Of a DNA stretch of 64,000 bases, positions 25,301 through 38,727 are shown one piece after another; position 1 is the first letter of the stretch; every line of letters begins with the position of its first letter. Source of the DNA: Lanius collurio (lineage: Eukaryota > Chordata > Aves > Passeriformes > Laniidae); contig JACBWW010000016.1 of the NCBI GenBank assembly GCA_020086605.1, positions 18,914,412 to 18,978,411 on the forward strand, given 5' to 3'. Under the pieces are notes generated by a model, which was given only the letters and a program-made list of their open reading frames with translations, was not told the DNA's origin and did no database searches. Made by a program: the position numbers and the translations under genes.

Positions 25301-28300
25301 GGTATGCTCTGGAAACAGCAGCACTATGGTGGGAAACAAGTGTGTTCTAATATAATACACAACATTTCAAAATTTTAGAGTAGTTCTTTTACTCAGTCTG
25401 CAATTGTTGTCATTGGCTTCAATGCAGTTCCTCACATGGCTGTAAGTGTTCCTCTGATTTAGGAAGTGCCTCCAAGTCTGCCCTGTACAGATGAGATTTA
25501 TTTTGTGCTGTAAATAAACTAATGTGTTCAGCACAAAATTAACAAGGTGGGGGGGGGGAACCCTAAATTATATCAAAGAACTGTTTAAGGATGATCTTAG
25601 GAAGAGAACACAGAAGACAGAAAATCAGGAGACATTACAGACTCCAAGAGCTGCAGGGAAGACAAAAGCAGCTTCAGAATTAGTGAGGGCTGGGGCAAGG
25701 GCACTGGAGGATATTCCATTCCCTAAGGCTTAATGACCATACCCATGGATGCTTTTATGAAGCTGGCAGGTCACAGTGCCACGGAGCCCAATGAGAATGA
25801 TGTACTGGCACACACTGTCCCAGGTTAGAAAAAAGCATAGCCAGAATAGGTGAGCTACAAGCAAACTAGCAACCTGCTACTATTACCTGATTGTAGCCTT
25901 CATTCCTAGTGTGAAAACCTGGGTTTAGGTCACACAGCCATTGCAGCCACAAGAAATGATATGTATGTAATTTAAAGCATTTAATCTGTTAACCATTGTT
26001 TGAATTTTGGATTATGCTTGCTAGAGTTTGCTAGATATACAGACCACATGCTGTGTTTCTGCTTCGTGACTGAATGTTCATTTAAATCAGGTTCTGAGAA
26101 TATTCTTGTTGAATTAGAATTTGTGTTTCACCAATGTTTTCCAGCCTTTTTCTAAAATTTCTGCTTTCTGTAAGTAGATAAATTTATTACAGTGTTTATA
26201 AATTTACATAAACACAGTGCAAATTCAGTCAAAGCAAATGAGTTTCAAAATTGCATGGGAAACTGAAACATTTTGCAGTATTCATCCCTCCCTACTTGGG
26301 AGGCAGCCAGATCTCAAGAGGTTACCAGCTCAACTCAGTAAAACCAAAGATGTCAGACCAGCACCCAGCTTGCTGGGCAATACTCTGGACAGAACCCCTT
26401 TGCCTCTGAGACAGAACTCATCACTGCTTTTAGGGATTTCTTTTACAGCTGCTTTGGTGACAACATCCTGAGGAAGGATTTGGTAACAAGGCCCATGCTG
26501 GGTTTATTTTTCAGGGCTTTTTCCTGTTCTCTCAGGCTGTGCCTCTTCTTTCTGGAATCTCCAAGTTATAGAAACCTACAGGAGCTCTGCCTTCCTTTCC
26601 CTTCAGTTCTCCCTGCCCTGCTCGTTTTCTCTACCACGTGAGTCTAAGTCTCTTCCTAACAGACCCATTTCCACAAGGTGAGATACAGAGAATAATGGAG
26701 GAAAGGAGGTAAAGAAATCCTTTTTCACGCCATGTGATTTATTACAAAGAGAACTCTGCACCCTTCCCTTCAGCTTTGTAAGGCTGCGTTGGTTCATTGG
26801 ATCAGCACCAGGTGAATCTCCAGATAATCTCCACACACAAAGCCGGGGAGTTCCAACCCACAAATGGCACTACCAACAGCGTTAGGATTTGAAATTGAAA
26901 AGGCAGTGGGGAAGGGGGAGCGCTCACTTTTCCTCCCCCTCAGGCTCATTGCAGTGAGTGCAGACAGAGGGTAATTGGTGTCTCTGGCTGCACTTCCTCG
27001 AAGGCAGAGCTGGAGCAGGCGCTGCCATGAGGCTGCAGCCGGCCGTGGCTCGGAGGAGGAGCAGGTGTGCGGCAGGAGCGAGCAAAGACAAGGGCACCGA
27101 GCAGAAATCTTGCTTCTTTTCATAAATATCATTTCAAAACTGATATATTCACGGCGTTTTACAAATCAGCTCCACACCTGCCAGGGAAGTCAGGTCTTCA
27201 TTAGTGTGCATATCGCCGTTTGGGTGCTTGGGGTTTGCAATTTATGCATTTGCCTGTTATTCATTAAAAAAGATTCATTCAAGCCCACATATTCTAAAGC
27301 AATTAGGTAGCAAGACATCCTAACGCTCAAGCTACAGAGAACCCCTGCTCTCAAAACTCTCTCCTCCTCCCTGGCTTTCTGCATTTTTAATTTAGAGCTC
27401 TGGAAGCCTTCACAAAGGCTATTTAACAGAACCACTGCAGTGTGCTCCAGGCAGAGCGGGCTGGCCGTGCAGAGACCAGCATTAGCTCCCAGAGACCACA
27501 TGGTGGAGTAGATGTTTGCAGAATGAGCACTGCCTGGTGTACTGACATAATTTTAAATCGTACATGACGGTTAAAGATGTGTTTCTCCATTTTCTGTGTA
27601 AACAATGTTAAATAAGAATAAACACAAAGGGATATTTTCTCCTTCTGATGAATACAAGCGTTTCTCAGGGCTGGTAATAGGTGTCACAGGCGCACACACC
27701 AAGGGAGACACGTATTCCCTCCTGACACGGGCACACTCTGATCTTCAGGATATATCTCAATTCTTGGGTTAACTCTCCCTACACACCCCACGTCCTCAGT
27801 GATGCCAGAAGGATTCCTGGGCACAAAGCAGCATGCTGGAAATAAAACCTCATGCTGCAGGTAGTGTGCCTGGGGTGTCAGAGGGTAAGATCCCCTCACT
27901 GGCGCTGCTGACCCCTGCATCTATCACAGGAATCACCCCCTCTCTGCATATTTTCATACCTGCACTGTGCCCAGCCCAGTTTTCAGTGGGACAGGGTTTC
28001 CAGCACTTCCCCTGGGATGCAAGCCCAGTTCAGCAAAGCTCTCCCACAGGAAGAGCCTGTCCCCATGTGTGGATCTCTCCGAATGAACCCTGCAGGAGCA
28101 GGTAGGTCCCATCTGTCCTGCCCTGGGAAAGCTTTCTCACACTCCTGCTCCCAGCTGGATCTGAGTCACTGCCGTGCCAATCTTGGGCTCTCAGGTGTTT
28201 TAAACAAGTTACTGGCAACACCTACAGTGCTTCCATTTTAAAGCCTGATTCATTGTTTGGCCTTTTCAAAACGAAACACATCACTGACTTAATGACACGG

Positions 28301-29860
28301 GAGACAGGGTTTTTTTCCAACTTTGGATCCCGAAATATTTCCACTGTAGGCACAGGCCTTTCAGAAATCTCACATATGTAGCCTATAATGCAGTATTATA
28401 TAAACTTTCTTTTCTGATGTTGTCCAAAAGCCACCTGCTCATGGATTAAGCTGCAAACCACTGAGAAAGAGAATTTTAACATGTGCTCAATTTACTGGAC
28501 TCCCACCCTGTGAACAAGTCAAACTCCTCTAGGCCCTCCTGCCCTGTCTACTTGACACTTCCCCACAATGTCCTAATTCTGTTTCCTAACAAACCTTTTC
28601 CTTCAGATAAGCAACCCTTTATTAAACCATTTGTGGGTTTTGGGGTTTTTTTTTTGGTCTGTCTGTATTCCTGGAGGGCAGGTTGGGTGGAAATAAGTGT
28701 TTCATCATCACAGTGTTCACAAAAGACAGCTACTACACATGTAAGCATTTCTGGAGACATGGCTCCTCTTGAATTATGCTTTTGTTCCCACTTCTGTCCT
28801 GCCTCAGACTGTGCAAATAGTCAGACACACAGCCCATCTGAAAATAATTAGGGAATACTGCAGCTGTTGTAGGATGATATTCCTGCATATTACAACACAT
28901 TCCACATACTGCCTGGCACACAAATCTGGAGTTCTGCTCACTTTTAGGAAAGAGGAAAGACACATCATGTTCCCCCTTGTAGACCAGCATTATAGGAACA
29001 CCCCCAAAAGATGGTTCAGCTCTTCCTACCAGACCAAATTACACACAGAGAGTTGCACTCAAAGGAGCCACCCCTAATGTCACAACGCTGAGCTCTTAGA
29101 AGTTTGGATGTGCCACAGCTGCACAGGTACACAGCCCTCCTTCAGCCCTGTCCTTGTCATTATTGTGGCACAGCCTTCAACTGCAGGAGCACGGGGTGCT
29201 TTTCCACAGGCTCTCTCTTTATTCTGTGCACAGGACCTGCACTCTTCATTAATGAGTGGACTAGTCAATATTTTGGCTTTTCCTTATTGTTCAGTATGCA
29301 ATCCTAGGCTCCTGCTTACTCAAAGCCTGCTCCAAGGACAGAGCTATTCAGTTCTTCATGGCTTTTCTGAAGTGCTCAGCACTGCAGGAGACAACTGCTT
29401 TATAAGCACTGATGGACTAATTTTCCCAACAGAACTGGTACAAGAGGCAACCACATTGTCCTCAATTCATAAAAGAGCAACTGGGACAGAAATTGGCTTT
29501 CATAAGAGACAGCCACTAATTTGAACCATTCTATCTGAGAGGCCTAGGACAGGACTTTTGTTTAAGAGGACTTGGGTTTACATAGCATGTTACATGTCCA
29601 GCATACAACCCTGATGTGAGCTGAAGCTGGTTGTACCCAAGGCTTCTCCAAATCTGACAAAAAACAGCAATGTGAGTGGACAGAATATTAGAAACATCCA
29701 AGTTTGTGGAATTGGAGCAGTCAGAGATTACTATAAAATGGTAAGACATTACTGGATCATGAATGAGTTTTGGATGGGTTTCAGTTATACCCTAATTCAG
29801 CCATTCTTCTTGGCTTTATATCCTGATACTGCTGCATTCAGCTGTGTCTGAGAATCTGCT

Positions 29861-29920
29861 GTAATATGTGGTGTTTGGAGTCAGAACTGTGTAATATGTG
29901 GTGTTTGGAGTCAGAACTGT
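29861..29920. repeat. Exact 30-bp tandem duplication (2 copies)
   Basis: The 30-base unit beginning GTAATATGTGGTG and ending CAGAACTGT occurs at 29861-29890 and again, identically, at 29891-29920. The lack of any difference between the copies suggests a recent duplication, or possibly an assembly artefact. Confidence 0.97.
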
Positions 29921-31271
29921 ATCTGATATTGCCTTTACTCTCCTGAATAGAATTAAATGATTACTTTGCTACATTACAGGACACCAGACTATTTCCACCC
30001 AGGACATGCTGCACACACATCCTCAATAGGCCATGCCAGAACTCAGCCAGAAATTGTCCACCTCCATCATCACAAAGGCCTTTTCCTCTGGGATAGAGTG
30101 GAGGAAGGGTTTGATCTGATACCAAAACTGCCAAGAAGGTGTGTGCTGGCACACAGGGAAGCAGTGCAGGACTGCCAAACTGCTGGCTGAACCCTGAGCA
30201 GCAGAGTTTAACCAGAGCATGGCTGCAGGCTCCCTTTTATAATCTTTGCTAACAGGCTTTGACACACTCAGGTATTTCTCACTCCCATACTTAACCAGAA
30301 TATTAATTGTATTCCTGCATAGTCTTGCTGCATCTACAAATTGTTCAGCTTGAAAATGATGTTTTGCACCTATAAGCACATATTTATTTTGGGTTGGTGG
30401 GAGAGAAGGCCCTTTTCATTGTCCCAATACTCCCATACACAGCAGCCTACTGCTGCTCCATCAGATGGCATATGCAAATGTCATCAGAAGGTAGAGGCAG
30501 GGACGTGTCCATCAGCCAGACACTCCCTTTACCACAACTAATCAAGGTTTTTCAGTTGCATGCAAAGCCCTGAACAAAACCCCAGGGATTGCAATACAGG
30601 AGAGGGGCAAGTGACCCAATGGCTCACTTGGGGTGACATTATGAGACTGCCACGTCATTGCCTCCTATTTAACCTAGGTCTAACCTGCAATGCCTCTGTT
30701 CTTCACCTGTAAAAATAATTATAAACCCTCTGTGGTGTTTCAAGAGAAAATAAGTGAAGGAATTTAAAATATTTTGGTGCTACAATGATGGGAACACAGG
30801 AGGTTCTACACATGGAGATTAAGTGATACATGGAATCTAAGAAAGGTTTTCTGACAGACTCTGAATTTTGTTGAGGTTCATTTTCAACGAGATTGCAAGT
30901 GTTTGTACTTAACAAACAATCCTGCAATGCCTATAAGAGCATATAAGATAAGCATAAGATATCCCAGTCCACTTTCTGAGAAACCTCCTCTAAGGGTTTG
31001 GGTGGAGAAGAGGGATTGTGTAGGGTTGTGCTGTTGTATCAGAGAACATTCCCTCTTGTTTCTTCTACCCCTAACCCCCTGTAACTAAAGACATTTTCCT
31101 CTCAAATCTATCTTTATTCTCACTTTAAATTTCAAGGTTATCTGGCCCACTGGATGTGTTACATATTGCTGTCTAATAAAAGAGAGAAGATTAACCTTAC
31201 TCTATTAGATTTTTTTAACACCTGCCAGGCGACTACTCTGTGTTAGCAAAGGCACAATGTGGCCAAGCCGG

Positions 31272-31330
31272 TTTAAAAAAAAAACAAACAAAAAACCAAA
31301 AAATCTAAACCCAAACAAAAAAACACATCA
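31272..31330. repeat. A-rich low-complexity tract
   Basis: Ten A followed by CAAACAAAAAACC-type units and CCCAAAC. No retroposon body is recognised. Confidence 0.85.
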
Positions 31331-31855
31331 AAACCTCCATATTATTTCATCTTTGGAAAGTCCACCAGAAAGTGAGAATGTTGCAAATGTTTTTTCCAGA
31401 ATCACTACTATGATAAGCTAACAAATATTTCATAGCAGAAATAATATCAGTGTCTTGTTTGCCACAACATTTCAAAAGATGGCAAAGAAGCTGTAAAGCC
31501 CTGATCTGTCTCTGATTGCAATCAATAAAAATCCCAGATGCTTTAAAAGAGAGTTAAATCAGGCTCAGATCTTTCCCAATCACTTGTTAATTTAAAGGGC
31601 AGAGTTTTTCCACCTGAAAATTCAAACCTTCGGGGATTTGGAGCATTTTCTTTTTTTTTTTGTTATCCCTCTAAAATAGAACCACCTAGGGGTAAAAATT
31701 GTGAGAAAAATTTATTGTCATCCACTTTTCTGAGATGTGTAGAAAAATGAAACAATTACTGAAGGCCTGTAACAGTTGAAGAAAAGAGGTGAGGATGAAA
31801 CACCAGGGCGAACTAAATTACACAGAACATCCTGGAAAGAGTTCAGGTGGAAGCT

Positions 31856-32004
31856 GATCATGGAGTGATTTGGGTTGGAAGAGACCTTAAAGACCATTTA
31901 GTTCCAACCCCCTGGCAGGGGAAGGGACACCCTTCACTAGACCAGGCTCCTCAAAGCTCCAGCCTGACCTTGAGCACTTTCAGGGATGGGGCATCCATGG
32001 CTTT
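31856..32004 (-). mobile_element. CR1 LINE 3' UTR fragment, minus strand
   Basis: On the plus strand the sequence GAGTGATTTGGGTTGGAAGA, then GACCTTAAAGACCATTTAGT, TCCAACCCCCTGGCAGGGG and CACCCTTCACTAGACCAGG, is the reverse complement of the well-known CR1 3' end. About 150 bp are present, ending near GGGATGGGGCATCCATGGC. The terminal octamer repeats are missing or decayed; a possible remnant is CACAGAA at 31821. The 5' part is absent, as expected for a truncated CR1 copy. Confidence 0.9.
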
Positions 32005-32715
32005 CAATCTCCACTGGAAAGAATATATAATGAAGTCAATTTTCATTAGGCAACAGAGAACTCAAATGAGAGGGAAAACCTCCCACATTATGACTTTTTA
32101 TCCATGGAGATTTTCAAATCTTGCCTGTAAAAAGCCCTAAGTAACCAACACAACACTGAAGTTAGCCCTGCTTTGAGAATGGACTGAAAATCTCCAGAGG
32201 GCTGCATTAAACACTTTTTCTTTATAATTCTGTGAAAGTCTAAGGCACAGGGAAAGTTTCACTTGCTGCTCATACCTCGGTGGACACCAGAGAACCCAGC
32301 TGTGGGACAGGCGACTTCACAGGCTCACAGAATTACTTATTTCTCTTTCTGCATATTTGCAGCCTCACACAGTTCAGCACCCTTGAGATAAAATCCTACA
32401 GCAAAAACGTACCATGAATGAGAACATATATGAATGGGAAACGGAGGAGCAAACAAATTTCAATTTCAAGCTTTCATGGCTTAGCATAAACAAACATGAA
32501 ACAATTCATCCTCAAAATATAACAGTGGGAGGGGGATACTGACAGTGTCCTCCAGACACACAAGGAGACAGAACTAGGGAGCCTGGAGTGAAGAGAACAT
32601 TTCAAAAACTGTTTAAAGCCTTGGGAAAGTTCGAAGCAAAGATGGAACTTCCCTGATTCAGTCAGTGGGTCTGCAAAAACAATTCTCTTCATCCACTGCC
32701 ACCCCCCAGATTGTC

Positions 32716-32738
32716 AAAAAAAAAAAAAAAAAAAAAAA
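32716..32738. repeat. Poly(A) run, 23 bases
   Basis: An uninterrupted A run following CCCCCCAGATTGTC. I do not recognise the upstream sequence as a retroposon. Confidence 0.95.
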
Positions 32739-35700
32739 GCCAGCTCTGTCAAATGTTGTTTTCTTCTTAACAAAAATGAGCTTTTAAAACCTCTGTCAAA
32801 ATTTGGAATGGGTGAACAGATTTTGGAAAAATAAGAACAGTCTAATAACTTTCTAGAGAAAGATGCAGAAATAGCTTGTAAAGAACTCACACTGAGCTAA
32901 GTCTCTTTATGAGCCTGCAAAGTCTATTTGAATTTTATATTTCCCCTCTTTTATTTTTCATAAATTCATCCTCTGCCTGCATCCAAGCTGATATGGGACT
33001 AAAACTCAAAACACTCATCTGAGATGGTGCCCCATTTCTATACCTTTTATCAACAGAGAGTGCAGTGTTCTTGCAGTGAATATGAAGTGATTAGGGAGAT
33101 GGTTTGCTTCTGTTACAGGTTCTTGTAAACATTCATTTGAACTGTAAATGGACAAAGGAAGAAAGTTCATCTTCCCAGTTGATCAATCCATTAGCTTGCT
33201 GTATCCCACACCATACAGACATCATAAACCCAGGATTAACTGTGCAGATTCTGGCTGGTTTAGCACTTGCACAATGTCATACTCCTGACAGGGCTCAGAA
33301 ATCAATCCCTCCAGTCATACTCTGCCCTGAAAAGTACTTCAATATTTGGCAGGCAAGAGAGGAAACTATTCAGCAGAACTGATACCTGCTTTGTTCAAGG
33401 TGGGTCTAGGATCTGAGTGCTGTGGCTTCCACTGTGCACACATTGAGTTCTTTGATTTTGGTAGCCAGTGCTCCCACATTTGAATAGTTCAGAAGTTGGT
33501 TTTCTGCTGCCTTCTGACAGAGAAATGCAAGGCCCCATGTTTGTAGGGCTCACAAAATGTGATTATTGGAGGTATGTAGGGAAAAGAGCAATTCCCCACC
33601 TTCAGAATCAAACTATTTCTCTACACTGGCTTGATCTAAATGCCCGCCAAGAAAGTCGTGGTGTCTCTATCTGTAACTTACAAGGCAGAACTGATAAAAT
33701 AAACCAAAATGGGTCACCCTGTCCATGCACAGGCTTGAAAAAGAACATGGAGAGAAACAAATTTGAGGATGACAAAATTTAAGTGGTTCACTTGCAGTGG
33801 AAGCACATGGAAAGAATAATTTCATGGCCAGGAAAAGAAGAAATGGAAATTACTTTCTCCACTTTAAAAGAGAATTTATTGAAGCCTGGAAGACAAGAAC
33901 AGAAGCAAAGAAAACAAAAGAAAACAAAACACCCCAGAAGAGCTCTGAAAATCCAATCTCTCCCATCAGCCTCTGGAAAATGGATAACCTATGCGTGGTA
34001 TGATTGAATTTCTCTGTTTCATCACCCTAGTGGAAGCATCTTGTATGAAACTCTGGTTTATGAATTGAGTTTTGAGAGGGACCTGGGAGAGCAGGAGTTT
34101 TACCAATCTAATCAGGATGTGACAAACACATGCATCAAAATGTTGCATTGTCAAGATCCAGAAGCCACTTAATTCCAGAAAGATTTTAAAGCTGAGAAAG
34201 CAGCTTTAGCAACAGGATTAGAAATGATGAGAAGGCAGATGAAAATCCAGATGGAAGAAGATATCACAATTTTTTTTTCCAAAACATCCTTCCAAAAATT
34301 AGGCCATGTCCCTACATGATTTCTTATTAACTTCTTATACAAACTTATGTTTTATTCAAATGAAGGACACAGTTGCCTTCTTCCACTTATTGCACCTTCT
34401 TCCTAAACATATGCTAATAATAGAATGAAAGATACATGAACTGAGATAAATAACACCATAAAATCCTATAAACCCCACAGGTTAAAACACCACAAAAACA
34501 TTCTGGGTAAAATATCCAACAAAGCAGATTAAATACAAGAATGCCATGCAAATGTCATTGCCACAGAGCAGAGAAACATGATAATGCCAATGCCACAGGA
34601 CAGGAAGCAAGATTCATGAGATTGATTTGTGATGGCTCCTAAACAAAAGCAGGGCACAAAAATAGCCTGTGATTATCAATAACATGAGATCAAATCAGAA
34701 AGCATGCGTGTTTAAGAGAGATGGCATCAAATGCTTCCTTCAAAAGAAAAGAGAACATCACAATCACTTTGTATTTGCCTGGTCTCAGCTTGCATTTCCC
34801 ATCTAACTACTGAAGATAGTTTCACAGGATAAGTACAGATTAGCAAAATATTCAAGGTGATTGAATGGATTAGCATTATTGTTTAGCACAATGCAAGGTG
34901 ATAGGAAAATCCACAGAAAAGAAAGATCTGCTATCTGGACAGCCACTTGAAATTATGCAGCTCACAGGTTGAATTCTTACAGTTCTTGTAACATCATCAA
35001 GTGTCACAGTGGATGCCTGAAAACATTTCCAGCTAAAGAGTGAGATTTAAAGCTGGGGATCTCAAGCAACAGGTGGAACAAGAATTCCTAAGTAAACTGC
35101 TATCTTGTTTGTCACACAAATAGAAAATCCATATGCTAGTGCCAGAGGCAAAAAGAATATGTTCCAACAAACAGCATAAAAAACCCCAAACCCTGAAGAA
35201 ACATTTGTCTGTAGGAAAGGGGTAGGAAAGGAAAAAAAGAGATTAAATGCATCTAAAAGAGTCAAAATTACCTTTAGAGGAATTAACTGTGTACTGAATC
35301 CCAGCCAGGTGGAAAGCACAAATGCTGCCATCCCCACTGTCCTGGCCATTGCAATGATGTCCAGCAGCTTGGGCTGCCCATCTTCCCCACCCTCAAAGAG
35401 ACCCACGCTGGAGTTAACAGATGTACTGATGTGTGATGCTCCCCTCAGGCCCCAAGGATGCAATCCCTGCTCAGACAGGCTGGTTCATGCTGTGACAGGG
35501 ATCTTTGGCTTATTTCTAGGTATCCAACATTAATAGAGGCCAAACTGTGAACAAATCCATGGAACCTGTGACTAGGGATGGAGATTTCATATTCAGACAT
35601 TGCAGCTCTACACAGTTTTCTTCGTTTCCAGAAGCAGAGACTTTGTACCTCAAGAGTTGAATCAAATCTCCTGAAATTTAGACATCTATGGTTTGCTTTT

Positions 35701-38227
35701 CAGGGAGTTTCTTGAAGCATTTCACAAGCATTAATGGAATGTCCTCCAATGGTTCAGTGAGGCAGGTGCACAGAATTAGTCTCACTTTGCAACTAAGACT
35801 GAGCAGCAGAGGGAGATTGAGTGAATCAGCCAAGATCATTCTGCACTTGTCTGACAGAGTCATAAATAGAAATCAGGATTCCACAAAAAGTAAATAAATC
35901 ACCTCCCTCCCTGGAATAAGCAGCAAAATATTTAGTTAATTTTGACTGCATGCATCTTTGCTGGGTTACAGCCAGGAAGGGAAACACCCCTGTTCTGAGC
36001 AAGGTCACTCCCACAGAAAGTCCAGGCAGACCTTCAGCCATAAGTAATGTGTGCAAAGCCCATGGATCCTCACAAGAAATAAATCTGAACGTTTAAGAGC
36101 CAAGATAGTGATAAGGATTTTGGATATCTCAATAATCCTTATTTATCAGAAGAGAGCCCAATTCCAAATTTGCCCCTCTTTTGTCACGGGTAATTACAGA
36201 GGCAGAACAAAACAGCAAATGACACAAATTGCCAGGTTAGCAAAAGTACCTTCAGATATGAAAAAACAACTTGCCCCAGGCCAGGACAGGCAAGTTTAGC
36301 CAAGCTAAGGGAAAATTAAGAGTTTATAATCTCTCCAGTACAGCAGAAGAGCTTTAACTGGTCTGTGTGGGGAAGGAAATAAGTAAACCCAAAGATCCCT
36401 GCTTGTCCAAAGCACAAGAGATACATCCCCACTCCACAGAAGGCAATATTCAAGCTTAACTGGAAAACTTACAAATATATTATTTGGGCTAAAAAAGCCT
36501 GTTTGCTTTTTACTTTCCCTGACAGTTTTGAAAAGATGACTATCAGATGGAGGTTCAGAGAAGATGTAAGGCAGAAAAAAGGCCAATTAACAACTTTTTT
36601 CTCCTTCAGAAAAATTTGAAACTGCTTTTCAGTAATGAACAATACACAAGCATATCACTGAAAACTGAAAGGTGGCTTACCAGAGGTGATCAGCACAATA
36701 ATTGGGACAATTCTCAAGCAAAAAAATCCTCTCTCTCCAAATTTGCTCTTATGACTTCCTCCCATGCCCTGAATTACAAGTCAGGACTTTAATTTGCTAA
36801 CACAGGCCCTTTCTGCATTGCCACTAAACATTCTCTGCAGCCCTCACTGTGGCCACTGTGCTCAGCAAAGGAGGATCATTTAACCTTTGAGACAAAATCT
36901 GACATCACAAAAACCTCTTTAGTCCTGTTTGCTTTTCTCCACCATGCCATGCTGCCTGAGATCATGTTTGAGGGGATGACAAAAACTTTAGAAACTTTTA
37001 AACTTAAGAAATTAAAGGGAGTTCTACTCAGACCAATAGACAGCCCTGGCCAAAATGCAATGTAGACACTACATGACACTGGTGGGCAGAGATGGAGTGA
37101 AGAGGAATGATGCAAAAACACTGAGACAAACGACAGCAAAAGAGTTGGATTCACATTACAAGGGGAAAGATACAAAAGAGCAGTAGATCACTAATCAATA
37201 TGAGTGTTGGCTTAGTCCTCTGTTCCCATGTTCTTGAACACTTCACTGCTTATAAACAATTGGACTGACCATTCATGTATGGATACTGAGCCAGAATTAG
37301 ATCCTAGATACCTACATCTGGTATTATTATACTTTATTAGAAGAATAAATTTAAAAAAAAAAATCCAGATGGCCTGATCCACAGTCAGTGTAAATTGGCA
37401 CAACTGTTGACAATTGTATGCATGGATATCAGTGAATTTAGGACAGCTGGAGAGCAGATCTCCTGACTCTTGTTAAACAGCTTAAGAAAGGCAGGATAAA
37501 TCTCACTCTAACCCCAGCCCCAAGTTAACGGGGTTACAGAAATCTCTTCAAATGGCAGCTTAGCCCACTTACTGTGGATGATACAAATCACTTTCTGGGA
37601 ATGCTCCACTGACCACAGCCAGCTTTCTAAGTCACCAGTCCAGAATAGATGATTATTTTTTAGATGCCCAAGACTAAACAGAACTAATCCAACTTGCATG
37701 ATTCAAAACTGTATTTAAAGTGTAGGTGGTGTTATACCTAATAAGCAAAACCCAGAATCTATAGGGCAAGATCTGACAACAAGACAATATTCCCCTAATC
37801 AGGTACACAGAATCCTTCAGGATTTTCAAAATGCTAAAACCGCAAGGGAAATTTTGTCCTCAGCCAATTTCAAGTCAAGTTTTACAACCCAACGAGGTGC
37901 ATAGTTTCTTCCACTGAATTTTTACGAATGGAGCATCCAAACCTTTGAAACTCTCTCATGGCTCATTTGTAGGCATCTCACGGTGTCCCAGTGAGAGTGC
38001 ATGAGAGGGATAATTGAAAATGGGACACATGGGCATCAAAACAAGCAAAATGACCCCCTCCTTTCTCTTTTTCTTTTTCTTCTGGTTCACACTTCTAAAT
38101 GAAATCCCAGGCTGCCTTCCAGCTGCTACTCAGAGCTGTCACAGAGGAGGAACACGTAGGGAGCACTAAACCGACTGACCTAATTCCATCCTTGGAGCTG
38201 CTGTATCTAAACCCTCCATTCTGAATT

Positions 38228-38241
38228 CCACACACACACAC
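38228..38241. repeat. (CA)n, short
   Basis: About seven CA units ending in CG. Confidence 0.9.
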
Positions 38242-38711
38242 GAGCACAGCAATCCCCCTGCTTACTCCCACGAGGAACTATTTCCAACGTCTAACCTCAG
38301 CTCCTAGAGGAGCTCTCTGCTTCTTCCTGAACAGCTGTTAACCCCATGGCCTCAGTGCCCTCCATAATTGGGTTAACTTTTGGGAGTCTGGCCTTTGGGG
38401 AAGACAAGAGAAGCTTTGGCTCACTGACTCATCTGTTCTTGTATCAGTTCTGTTCTCCATTGGATAATGATCTACATCTGAGAGATTTGTATACAAGGAT
38501 CCTCTCATCTCTTTTAAAAATGCAAGCACACAAAGCACCGCTGCAGAGTGAATAAAAGAGCACATTAATTGGTGAAATTCATGCACACAGCAAAAGACCA
38601 CTGAAAAAGAAACCAAGTTGCTTGTGCCTTCCTACAGCACCCAAATCATTGAAATGGCAAAAGGAGTCCAAACCTGAGGGTTCTCAAATCCTCCCTCCCT
38701 ATTTTAAAATT

Positions 38712-38727
38712 AAAAAAAAAAAAAAAA
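38712..38727. repeat. Poly(A) run, 16 bases
   Basis: An A run followed by GAAAAATAAAAG. No repeat body is recognised. Confidence 0.95.

Noticed and set aside
31847..32140. 97-codon plus-strand frame
   Set aside because: Its first half is antisense CR1 sequence; the rest is unremarkable.
35062..35463. 133-codon minus-strand frame rich in hydrophobic residues
   Set aside because: It looks superficially like a membrane protein, but frames of this length are expected several times by chance in 64 kb. The hydrophobicity comes from T-rich sequence, and no family is recognised.
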